From: Bacteroidales bacterium
Lineage (GTDB): Bacteria > Bacteroidota > Bacteroidia > Bacteroidales > VadinHA17
DNA: 5,846 bases
Reading direction: 5' to 3'
Assembly (NCBI GenBank): GCA_025455505.1
Contig: JALOMK010000155.1
Coordinates: 1-5,846 of the forward strand
Below are positions 1 through 5,662 of the stretch, in pieces. Made by a program: the position numbers and the translations under genes. The notes beneath the pieces were generated by a model that was not told the origin of the DNA, ran no database searches, and worked only from the letters and a program-made list of their open reading frames with translations. Numbering within the stretch: position 1 is the stretch's first letter; each line of letters starts with the position of its first letter.

Positions 1-455
1 GAAGTCGGGTTCCAAGTGGCAGTGGGTATAGCTCCGCCGTCCCGTGCATGCAGATATGTACCATCGTTATTCACAGTTAGTGAACCCGAGAAGGGAGTGC
101 CTGCTGTACTTGTTATATTAAGCACGCCATTTGCCGATATCTGGGTTGATCCTGTAAGTACAAGGGTTCCGGATACTGTAAATGCGCATGGATTCGTGCC
201 ATCCCCGATTATTATCAGCGAGTTAAGGCCTGAAACAGTCCAGTTAGCGCTAATCGTAGGATTTGCATTATTCCTGATATTGAAGACCTGATTTGCAGTG
301 GTGAAATCAGCAGGAGAACTCCCGCTTCCATTGGTATTTGTTCCCCAGGTAGCAAGGTCATTCAGATTCCCGCTTGATTTTGAATAATAGTTGGTCTGGG
401 AATAACCGATAGCCGATACTGCCAGAAGCAACAATGAGAAAATGCCTTTTCTCAT
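1..455 (-). CDS. Secreted, probably cell-surface protein, N-terminal part (runs off the left edge)
   Basis: The visible 151 residues begin with a clear Sec signal peptide (MRKGIFSLLLLAVSAIGYSQ, cleavage expected near residue 18-20). A low-charge sequence rich in Asn, Thr, Gly and Ser follows, with alternating hydrophobic residues typical of an extracellular beta-solenoid or beta-sandwich (for example LNSLIIIGDG near 78-87 and GTLVLTGSTQISANGVLNIT near 96-115). The segment NNDGTYLHARDGGAIPTATW (129-148) resembles a pattern I associate with large Bacteroidota secreted proteins, many of which end in a type IX secretion sorting domain. Here the C-terminus lies outside the window, so that fate is an inference. 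I chose the ATG at 455 because it places the signal peptide at the N-terminus. The frame is open upstream to an ATG at 584, which would add 43 residues. No catalytic motif is visible and no specific function can be assigned. It is confidently coding and exported; the role is unknown. Confidence 0.8.
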   Translation of the reverse strand, partial: MRKGIFSLLLLAVSAIGYSQTNYYSKSSGNLNDLATWGTNTNGSGSSPADFTTANQVFNIRNNANPTISANWTVSGLNSLIIIGDGTNPCAFTVSGTLVLTGSTQISANGVLNITSTAGTPFSGSLTVNNDGTYLHARDGGAIPTATWNPT

Positions 456-473
456 GGCAAGGCTAAGCTTGCC
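434..473 (-). other. Two adjacent perfect hairpins on the start codon of the secreted gene
   Basis: Bases 434-455 are a perfect inverted repeat: 9-bp arms ATGAGAAAA and TTTTCTCAT around a 4-base loop. In the minus-strand mRNA this hairpin begins exactly at the AUG and covers codons 1 to 7. Directly next to it, 456-473 form a second perfect hairpin with 6-bp arms GGCAAG and CTTGCC and a 6-base loop. Together they would stack across the start site. The repeats are seen directly; a role in translation control is inferred. The first hairpin could partly reflect Lys- and Phe/Ser-rich signal peptide codons. Confidence 0.5.
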
Positions 474-584
474 ACCATTCCTGCAAAAAGCAGTTATGCC
501 CGGCTTCCTGCAATGGAATAACAGTCCCATCAGGCAAGAACTGTTCACCATAGCTGACCCGGGCCCAGGATTATTAGGCTCCAT

Positions 585-854
585 ATTTATCAGGTTCAAT
601 TAATTCAAATTAAGCAATCCTCACTACATCAGGCAGATAAATTTCATTTGACAGTATTTGCATCTGAAGCAATCCCTGACTTTCCTTTTCCTGAGAGGCT
701 AATGTAACATTTTTCAGCCACCCCTGTAAAGTCAATTATTATGTGTTATCAACATATTAACAAGACTTATCACAAGGCACAATGGTTGCAGGGACAGACG
801 TTTCCGGAGGCATGATTCAAGCGCCCGGGATCTTTGAAAAATTTAAGTGTTTTT
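585..854. other. Non-coding stretch between the secreted gene and the tRNA unit
   Basis: No credible gene is seen on either strand. The left part should carry the promoter and leader of the minus-strand secreted gene. The nearest box, TTAATTTG on the minus strand (606-613), is one base off the Bacteroidota consensus TAnnTTTG and has no TTTG at the right distance upstream, so the promoter is not settled. Two copies of TTATCA start at 746 and 767, exactly 21 bp apart in the same orientation, within an AT-rich patch. A 26-codon plus-strand reading frame at 782-862 runs into the tRNA promoter and looks like chance. Confidence 0.6.
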
Positions 855-885
855 TTTGTTAAACCAAAAATGTAGTCTATATTTG
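855..885 (+). promoter_or_regulatory. Bacteroidota-type promoter of tRNA-Val
   Basis: TTTG at 855-858 and TATATTTG at 878-885 match the Bacteroidota -33 (TTTG) and -7 (TAnnTTTG) elements, separated by 19 bases, which is the usual spacing. Transcription would start near 890, about nine bases before the mature tRNA 5' end at 899, so the leader removed by RNase P is very short. Both elements and the spacing fit, making this the best-supported promoter in the window. Confidence 0.8.
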
Positions 886-898
886 CACTCGCTTTCAA

Positions 899-973
899 GG
901 GGGTTTAGCTCAGCTGGTTCAGAGCATCTGCCTTACAAGCAGAGGGTCGGCGGTTCGAACCCGTCAACCCCCA
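899..973 (+). tRNA. tRNA-Val, anticodon UAC
   Basis: A complete cloverleaf can be folded by eye. The acceptor stem is GGGGGTT (899-905) with AACCCCC (966-972). The D stem is GCTC/GAGC (908-911, 922-925). The anticodon stem is TCTGC/GCAGA (927-931, 939-943) with loop CTTACAA. The variable loop is 944-948. The T stem is GGCGG/CCGTC (one G-U pair) with loop TTCGAAC (954-960). The anticodon TAC at 934-936 reads the valine codon GUA and, by wobble, others. The discriminator is A973. The next bases are CAA, so the CCA tail is not encoded and must be added by the CCA-adding enzyme. The gene stands alone with its own promoter and terminator, and no intron is present. Confidence 0.97.
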
Positions 974-980
974 CAAGCTA

Positions 981-1019
981 AAAACCGGTTCCGCGACAGC
1001 GGGACCGGTTTTATTTTTT
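981..1019 (+). terminator. Rho-independent terminator of the tRNA unit, possibly bidirectional
   Basis: Arms 981-994 (AAAACCGGTTCCGC) and 999-1012 pair over 14 bp with a single G-U pair and a 4-base GACA loop. A run of six T follows at 1014-1019. The hairpin starts eight bases after the tRNA. Read on the minus strand, the same stem ends in a TTTTT run and lies about 30 bases past the stop of the TerC-family gene, so it may end that transcript as well. Confidence 0.9.
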
Positions 1020-1042
1020 GGCCCTGGCGAGCCTGTTCGTCC

Positions 1043-1966
1043 TTATTCCTTTGCAGGTTTGATTATTAGTGATGTGGCTACAGACATTGCAAGTATCGAA
1101 ATGATTATCGCGAGTGAAAGCAATATCGGTATCTCAATATGGACAAAGGACAGAAGCATTTTGACTCCGACAAAAGTCAGAATAAATGCAAGTCCCACCT
1201 TGAGGAAGCGGAATAGTCCCATAATACCGGAAAGGGCAAAATACAGCGACCTGAGGCCCATAATTGCAAAAATATTCGATGTGTAAACTATGAATGGATG
1301 CTTGCTTACAGCCAGGATGGCAGGTATGCTGTCGACGGCAAAGATAAGGTCGGAGGTCTCAATAATCAAAAGCACGAGGAAAAGCGGTGTTGCATGAAGC
1401 ACCCTGTTCTTCTTAACAAAAAAACTCTGTCCGTGGTAGTCGTCGGTCACCGGGAGAAATTTCCGGAAAAACCTGATGACAGGATTCTTCTCAGGGTCGA
1501 TCCCTGAATCTTTCTGAAACAGCATCCTGATACCTGTTATCACAAGGAAAGCCCCGAATATTATTACTATCCAGTGGAACCGGTTTATAAGTGCAACACC
1601 GGCGAAAATGAAGATTGCCCTCATCACAAGGGCACCGATAATACCCCAGAAAAGAACCCTGTGCTGGTATTCGTCCCTGACACCGAAATATGTGAATATC
1701 AGTATGAATACAAAAATATTGTCGACGCTTAACGAATACTCGATAACATATCCTGTAAGATACTCAAGCGCCATCTGCCTTCCGAATTTAAAATAAACAA
1801 GCAGGTTGAAAAGCAGTGAAAGTGTAACCCATACACTTGTCCAGATAACAGCCTCCTTAACAGGAACTTTATGTGATTTTTTATGAAACACCCCCAAGTC
1901 GAGGGCCAGCATGAAAAAAATAAAAACATGAAATCCTACCCAGAAGTAAATGCTTATTTCGCCCAT
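1043..1966 (-). CDS. TerC/Alx-family integral membrane protein, probable metal ion exporter
   Basis: This 307-residue protein has about nine predicted membrane helices (roughly 5-22, 40-58, 78-95, 104-125, 131-150, 190-212, 226-246, 253-273, 279-302). A charged cytoplasmic-type loop with Lys, Arg and Asp lies between helices five and six (151-188). Family hallmarks are present: the acidic membrane motif EYSLSVDNIFVF (76-87), its second-half counterpart ETSDLIFAVDSIPA (203-216), and GLRSLYF (238-244). The two acidic motifs are internal-repeat partners thought to bind the ion. Characterised TerC-family proteins such as Alx in Escherichia coli act in Mn2+ export; the name comes from tellurite resistance, but no other ter genes are here. 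The length fits the family. The start at 1966 was chosen because the first helix follows directly; the frame stays open upstream, but that part is antisense to the divergent peptidase and does not resemble TerC. No yybP-ykoY Mn riboswitch fits in the 82-bp upstream gap. Mn export is inferred from the family. Confidence 0.93.
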   Translation of the reverse strand: MGEISIYFWVGFHVFIFFMLALDLGVFHKKSHKVPVKEAVIWTSVWVTLSLLFNLLVYFKFGRQMALEYLTGYVIEYSLSVDNIFVFILIFTYFGVRDEYQHRVLFWGIIGALVMRAIFIFAGVALINRFHWIVIIFGAFLVITGIRMLFQKDSGIDPEKNPVIRFFRKFLPVTDDYHGQSFFVKKNRVLHATPLFLVLLIIETSDLIFAVDSIPAILAVSKHPFIVYTSNIFAIMGLRSLYFALSGIMGLFRFLKVGLAFILTFVGVKMLLSFVHIEIPILLSLAIIISILAMSVATSLIIKPAKE

Positions 1967-1984
1967 CAGGTTTTTATTAGCCCG

Positions 1985-1992
1985 CAAATTTA
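1985..1992 (-). promoter_or_regulatory. Candidate -7 box for the TerC-family gene
   Basis: The minus strand reads TAAATTTG, a perfect TAnnTTTG match, ending 18 bases before the ATG at 1966. No TTTG is seen 19 bases upstream, so only half of the promoter is supported. A start near 1980 would give a leader of about 14 bases. Confidence 0.4.
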
Positions 1993-2016
1993 TACAAAAA
2001 AACAATTTTATCTTAC

Positions 2017-2024
2017 TAAATTTG
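2017..2024 (+). promoter_or_regulatory. Candidate -7 box for the M28 peptidase gene
   Basis: TAAATTTG is a perfect TAnnTTTG match, 24 bases before the chosen ATG at 2049. No -33 TTTG lies at the usual distance. It is the mirror image of the box at 1985-1992. A start near 2029 would exclude the upstream in-frame ATG at 1950 and support translation from 2049. Confidence 0.45.
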
Positions 2025-2048
2025 GCCTCTTCAGATAAACCAGCAGAT

Positions 2049-3692
2049 ATGAAAAGAAACCTTGCAGCCGTAATTGGAATTACTATTATTATCTTAACGG
2101 CTAATGATGCCGCTGCACAGAAAAAATCAGCTACCGCCGAAGTTATAACTGCTTCAGACCTTGAGTCACACGTTTCTTTCCTTGCCTCCCCACTAATGAA
2201 GGGCAGGGCCAACGGGGAAGAAAGCCTTGACCTTGCTGCCGCCTACATAGCCACCCAGGCAAGGCTCATGGGACTGAAGCCAGGCAATGGCAACAGTTAT
2301 TACCAGTATTATACAATTTCAAAGAAGGAGTTCGACAAGGAAAAAACATATATAAGCATAACCAAAGGCCATGGCGATTCCGTTACAATAAGGAAACCTA
2401 TATACCAGCTTGTGCCAACAGGACCTGCCGATCTGTCACTCTCCGGCGAAGTTGTGTTTGCAGGCTACGGAATAAAATCGGATAAATACAAGTACAACGA
2501 TTTTGAAAATATAAAACCCGAGGGAAAAATACTTCTGGTAATGGATCGGGCACCTATGTCGGAAGACGGCAAAAAATGCAGGTTTGAGGAAGGTTCATGG
2601 CTTTCAACGATGAACATCCAGATGAAACTGACTTCACTTATCCTGACCAAACCGAAAGCAATCCTCGTTGTTACTGATCCCAAATCAGGTTTCAGTTCAT
2701 TCGGTGACGCCAGTCCCGGTCTGGCCGGGTACCTTGCTTCTTCCATGAGCCTTAAAGGTGAGAAACAACCCATCAACCCGATGATGGCCAACCTTCCCAG
2801 AATTGCCTTTGTAGATGCTTCTGTTGCCAATGAACTACTGGAAGGAACAGGACACACTCTTGCAGAACTGCAGAAGCAGATTGATTCAAACCTGAAATCA
2901 AACTCCTTCGTTATTGAAGGGAAAAAGCTCCGCCTCAACGAAGTATCTATACAGAAAGATCATGTTCAGAGTAATGTCGCAGCCTTTGTTGAAGGAAGGG
3001 ATCCCCTTCTTAAAAACGAGATTGTAATTTTCTCTGGGCACTATGATCATGTCGGCATCACCAATGGGAAAATTAATACGGGAGCCGACGACAATGCCTC
3101 AGGCTGTGCAGGTCTCCTGTCAATAGCTGAGGCTTTCCAGTCGCTCGGAAAAAAACCTTTGCGGTCTGTCCTGTTCCTCTGGGTCTCCGGTGAGGAGATC
3201 GGGCTTTATGGCTCCAAATCATACACTGACAATCCTCTTTTCCCGCTTGACAAAACAGTCGCCGACCTCAATATGGATATGATAGGAAGGGTAAAGACCC
3301 CTGCCGACAGCACATCAGAGACTCCAATGACTGACAAGTTTTCAGTGTTTGTTATAACAGGCAACCAGAGCAAGGAACTTACTGAAATAGCAAACGCCGT
3401 TGACAGCAAGAGTCCGATAGTCCTCGACTACAGCCTGAGCGGAAGAAATCACCCGCTGCAGCTCTTCTCGAGAAGCGACCATTACAACTTCGTAAAAAAG
3501 GACATTCCGGTACTCTTTTTCTCTACAGGCATTCATACAGATTATCATACTCCGGGCGATGTTGTTGAAAAGCTCGACTATGAAAAGATGGAACTTGTAA
3601 CAAGGACAATGTTCCAGATAGGTTTTGAAGTTGCTGACAGGAAGACAAGACTGGTTGTCGACAATCCTTTCAGCAGCTGGAATAAGAAGTAG
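2049..3692 (+). CDS. Secreted M28-family zinc aminopeptidase with PA domain
   Basis: This 547-residue exported metallopeptidase probably trims N-terminal residues from peptides outside the cytoplasm. A signal peptide (MKRNLAAVIGITIIILTAND, cleavage in the AAAQ at 21-24) precedes an N-terminal region. A PA (protease-associated) domain lies at about 120-260, with GEVVFAGYGI at 133-142 and KILLVMDRAP at 160-169. The M28 catalytic domain is at about 305-530. Every expected metal and catalytic residue is present: H331 and D333 in SGHYDHVG, D348 in GADDNASG, the Glu pair E382-E383 in SGEEIGLYGS, D410 in NMDMIG, and H500 in YHTPGD. This implies a working two-zinc site. The start at 2049 was chosen because it begins the signal peptide; an in-frame ATG at 1950 would overlap the divergent TerC gene and bury the signal. 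No Shine-Dalgarno site is seen. There is no C-terminal sorting domain, so a periplasmic or simply secreted location is likely. The natural substrate cannot be told from the sequence. Confidence 0.93.
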   Translation: MKRNLAAVIGITIIILTANDAAAQKKSATAEVITASDLESHVSFLASPLMKGRANGEESLDLAAAYIATQARLMGLKPGNGNSYYQYYTISKKEFDKEKTYISITKGHGDSVTIRKPIYQLVPTGPADLSLSGEVVFAGYGIKSDKYKYNDFENIKPEGKILLVMDRAPMSEDGKKCRFEEGSWLSTMNIQMKLTSLILTKPKAILVVTDPKSGFSSFGDASPGLAGYLASSMSLKGEKQPINPMMANLPRIAFVDASVANELLEGTGHTLAELQKQIDSNLKSNSFVIEGKKLRLNEVSIQKDHVQSNVAAFVEGRDPLLKNEIVIFSGHYDHVGITNGKINTGADDNASGCAGLLSIAEAFQSLGKKPLRSVLFLWVSGEEIGLYGSKSYTDNPLFPLDKTVADLNMDMIGRVKTPADSTSETPMTDKFSVFVITGNQSKELTEIANAVDSKSPIVLDYSLSGRNHPLQLFSRSDHYNFVKKDIPVLFFSTGIHTDYHTPGDVVEKLDYEKMELVTRTMFQIGFEVADRKTRLVVDNPFSSWNKK

Positions 3693-3753
3693 CAGGTAAA
3701 ACGGTTATTGGTCCCAGCTTTCTGCTTTAAAGCATGAAACCGGGAACCGGAGC
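3693..3753. other. Gap between convergent genes, no clear terminator
   Basis: The peptidase and the nucleotidase-like gene end tail to tail 61 bases apart. The gap holds a perfect 12-bp palindrome, TGCTTTAAAGCA (3723-3734), and complementary CGGTT (3702-3706) and AACCG segments further right that could form a weak long-range stem. No GC-rich hairpin followed by a T run is seen for either direction, so the two transcripts may overlap. Confidence 0.5.
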
Positions 3754-5556
3754 TTATTTGCCGCCAGCTGCAGTAAAGCCTGACAGAGGGGAGGAATACT
3801 TACCCGGTACGTCAGGTATCCCGTTCCCGTTTACATCTTCAAGCGACGACAGATATTCAATCAGGGCTATCCATTCTTTTCCTTCCTGGATGCCGGGTCT
3901 TACCGGATCCATGTCAATCACGGCGGTTTTCATATCCTTTACGGGATTGCCATTCCTGTCCTTTGGCTGCACATTTATGAGCCCGAGGCTTGATTTTTTG
4001 ATTATCCCGATAAACTGAAGCATATAGGAGTTTGCTGTAACAGAATAAAGACGCTTTTCCTTCTTTGAGAAATCAACATCAGTCAATGTGCCATCGGAAT
4101 GAATTATCGCGATCCTGCTTAATTTCCTGAGAAGTCCCCTGGAAGGATCGTAATTGACCCTTATGCCTGAATAATAACAGTAGTTCTGGGCCTGTCCCTT
4201 TGAAGCCACCAGGAGAATTTCAAGTATATTCTTAAGCTCCCGCCCGCTTACATAAAGCCGTGAAAGCGCATAGCCCGGGATGCCGTCATCACCCGATCCG
4301 AGCGACATTACGCGGAACAGATCCGGTGCAGTCTGCATCCCTGGAACTATCCTGTCGAAGAGCATTCCCGCAGCAACCATTGACACATCACTGCCTTCGG
4401 GACTCTTGCTGTTAACATAATAGTGAATCGCATCAGCCACGAAGGGCCCAAGGTTACTCTCCGCCGGATTGCCGGTGTCGTTTCCTTCAAGTGTGAATCC
4501 TGCTTCAGCAACAATCCTGTCCCAGGCATAACCAAGCGGATCAAGTATTTTCCTGCCTGCTGTTACCTTCTGAGATTCAATCAATCCATTTACAGTCTCA
4601 TCGCCCTTTATCCTGTCGTCAACAGGTATCAGCTCATAACTTTCAAGCTGAACAATCCCCTTGGAATAACTGAATACTGCCTTACCCACATTCTGCCCGA
4701 ATTCGCCTGTCTGTACAATTGAAACCCCGTTAACAACCAGGGGTTTTTCAAGACGGGTATGCGAGTGACCGCCAATAATAATATCTATTCCCTTAACACC
4801 GGCAGCAAGCTCAAAGTCCTCGCCTGAGAATTCTCCTTTCGCGTTTTTTGTGATCCCCGAGTGCGAAATACAGATAATAACATCACAACCATCTGAATTC
4901 AATTCATTTACAAGCTTCCTGGCAGCCCTGACCTTATCAGAGAATTTCACCGGTGCAGCATTCGGAGCTACCTCAGCCGCATTATCGCCCAGGACAGAAA
5001 AAAAGCCGAATTTCATACCCTCCCTTTCCAGGATTATTTTCCTCGAAATGAGGCCATCTTTGAATAAACCTTCGAAATCAGAGGCAGGCTTATTCTCCTC
5101 GCCGAACCCGGCATTCCCGGCAAGGAGATAAGGGATATCGCCTTTCTCAGCTGATAGCCTGATAATCCGTACCAGCTGTCCGGGTCCGTAATCGTACTCA
5201 TGGTTTCCCAGGGCGGCGATATCATAGCCCATCTCCTTCATCAGTCTGAGCTGAAATCCGTATTCGGGTTCAAGGGGCGTGAAAAGTGTTCCCATAAGAA
5301 AGTCCCCGGCATCGATGCCGAAAGCAATTCCGCCCGCACGCTGTTTTTCATTTTTCAGAATTGACGCGATACGGGCAAAACCTCCGCGTGTATTGTCATC
5401 ATTCAGGCTGAGCGGAGAATACGATGATTCGGGTGCAAAACCTGTAAGCCGGGAATGGAGATCATTTGTGTGAAGTATTGTAAACCTTTCCTTTACCTGT
5501 GCAGCTGCAGAAACTGCAAGCATGAAACAGCACAGAAGCGGAGTAAGTGTCCTCAT
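3754..5556 (-). CDS. Secreted metallophosphatase of the 5'-nucleotidase/UDP-sugar hydrolase superfamily
   Basis: This 600-residue exported enzyme probably removes phosphate from nucleotides or related phosphoesters in the periplasm or outside the cell. The signal peptide is MRTLTPLLCCFMLAVSAAAQ. The N-terminal metallophosphatase domain (about 24-310) keeps the full dinuclear metal set: D32 and H34 in HTNDLH, D85 in DAGDF, N118-H119-E120 in GNHE, H232 in ISHSG, and H264 and H266 in GGHSH. The C-terminal 5'-nucleotidase domain (about 335-550) is recognisable from SNLGPFVADAI (367-377) and YVSGRELKNILE (435-446). However, the usual G-G-x-[IL]-R segment reads AAGMLFD (395-401), and the usual GGDG[FY] loop is replaced by ANSYMLQFIGII (508-519). 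The tail holds a calcium-loop-like DVNGNGIPD (574-582). The start at 5556 is fixed by the signal peptide and the Shine-Dalgarno site before it. It follows folC on the same strand after 97 bases without coding plus its leader. The fold is certain; the substrate is not. Confidence 0.92.
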   Translation of the reverse strand: MRTLTPLLCCFMLAVSAAAQVKERFTILHTNDLHSRLTGFAPESSYSPLSLNDDNTRGGFARIASILKNEKQRAGGIAFGIDAGDFLMGTLFTPLEPEYGFQLRLMKEMGYDIAALGNHEYDYGPGQLVRIIRLSAEKGDIPYLLAGNAGFGEENKPASDFEGLFKDGLISRKIILEREGMKFGFFSVLGDNAAEVAPNAAPVKFSDKVRAARKLVNELNSDGCDVIICISHSGITKNAKGEFSGEDFELAAGVKGIDIIIGGHSHTRLEKPLVVNGVSIVQTGEFGQNVGKAVFSYSKGIVQLESYELIPVDDRIKGDETVNGLIESQKVTAGRKILDPLGYAWDRIVAEAGFTLEGNDTGNPAESNLGPFVADAIHYYVNSKSPEGSDVSMVAAGMLFDRIVPGMQTAPDLFRVMSLGSGDDGIPGYALSRLYVSGRELKNILEILLVASKGQAQNYCYYSGIRVNYDPSRGLLRKLSRIAIIHSDGTLTDVDFSKKEKRLYSVTANSYMLQFIGIIKKSSLGLINVQPKDRNGNPVKDMKTAVIDMDPVRPGIQEGKEWIALIEYLSSLEDVNGNGIPDVPGKYSSPLSGFTAAGGK

Positions 5557-5561
5557 ATAAG

Positions 5562-5567
5562 TCCTTT
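5562..5567 (-). promoter_or_regulatory. Shine-Dalgarno site of the nucleotidase-like gene
   Basis: The minus strand reads AAAGGA followed by a five-base spacer (CTTAT) and the ATG at 5556. It decides this start over the in-frame ATG at 5604, which lacks such a site and would bury the signal peptide. It is the only clear Shine-Dalgarno site seen before a gene in this window. Confidence 0.65.
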
Positions 5568-5570
5568 CTC

Positions 5571-5578
5571 CAAAGTTA
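5571..5578 (-). promoter_or_regulatory. Candidate -7 box for the nucleotidase-like gene
   Basis: The minus strand reads TAACTTTG, a perfect TAnnTTTG match, just upstream of the Shine-Dalgarno site. A CTTG lies upstream but at only about 13 bases spacing, so the -33 element is doubtful. If used, transcription would begin near 5566 and leave a leader of roughly ten bases. Confidence 0.4.
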
Positions 5579-5632
5579 AAACAAAAATCTACAAGTATGA
5601 GCATAGATGATCTTATGAGTGTGCCACTTCAC

Positions 5633-5653
5633 AAAACCGTGAGTCATCACCGG
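5633..5653 (-). terminator. Weak candidate terminator after folC
   Basis: On the minus strand, CCG-G-TGA-TGAC-TCA-CGG (5653 down to 5637) can form a six-pair stem with one bulged G and a TGAC loop, followed by TTTT (5636-5633). It lies ten bases past the folC stop. The stem is short and the T run only four long, so read-through into the nucleotidase-like gene is possible. Confidence 0.35.
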
Positions 5654-5662
5654 AAATAACCC

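Noticed and set aside
782..862. 26-codon plus-strand reading frame starting MVAGTDVSGG
   Set aside because: It ends inside the tRNA promoter, has no Shine-Dalgarno site, and its tail (KCFFC) is read from the T run of the -33 element. Most likely chance.
899..1019. tRNA gene as an attachment site for an integrated element
   Set aside because: No second copy of the tRNA 3' end, no integrase and no compositional shift are visible; the tRNA is followed directly by its own terminator and a housekeeping-type gene.
1967..2048. Possible yybP-ykoY manganese riboswitch before the TerC-family gene
   Set aside because: The 82-bp gap is shared with a divergent gene and shows no GC-rich multi-helix structure; the leader from the likely promoter would be about 14 bases.
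1967..2212. N-terminal extension of the TerC-family gene up to an ATG at 2212
   Set aside because: The extra residues are antisense to the peptidase signal peptide and promoter gap and do not resemble TerC; the protein already has normal length from 1966.
2465..2938. 157-codon open frame antisense to the peptidase gene
   Set aside because: It lies wholly inside the well-supported M28 gene, has no recognisable motif, and its composition is that of a reverse-complement shadow.
5597..5659. 20-codon plus-strand reading frame in the gap right of the nucleotidase-like gene
   Set aside because: Too short to distinguish from chance, antisense to the leader and terminator region of minus-strand genes, with no promoter or ribosome site seen.
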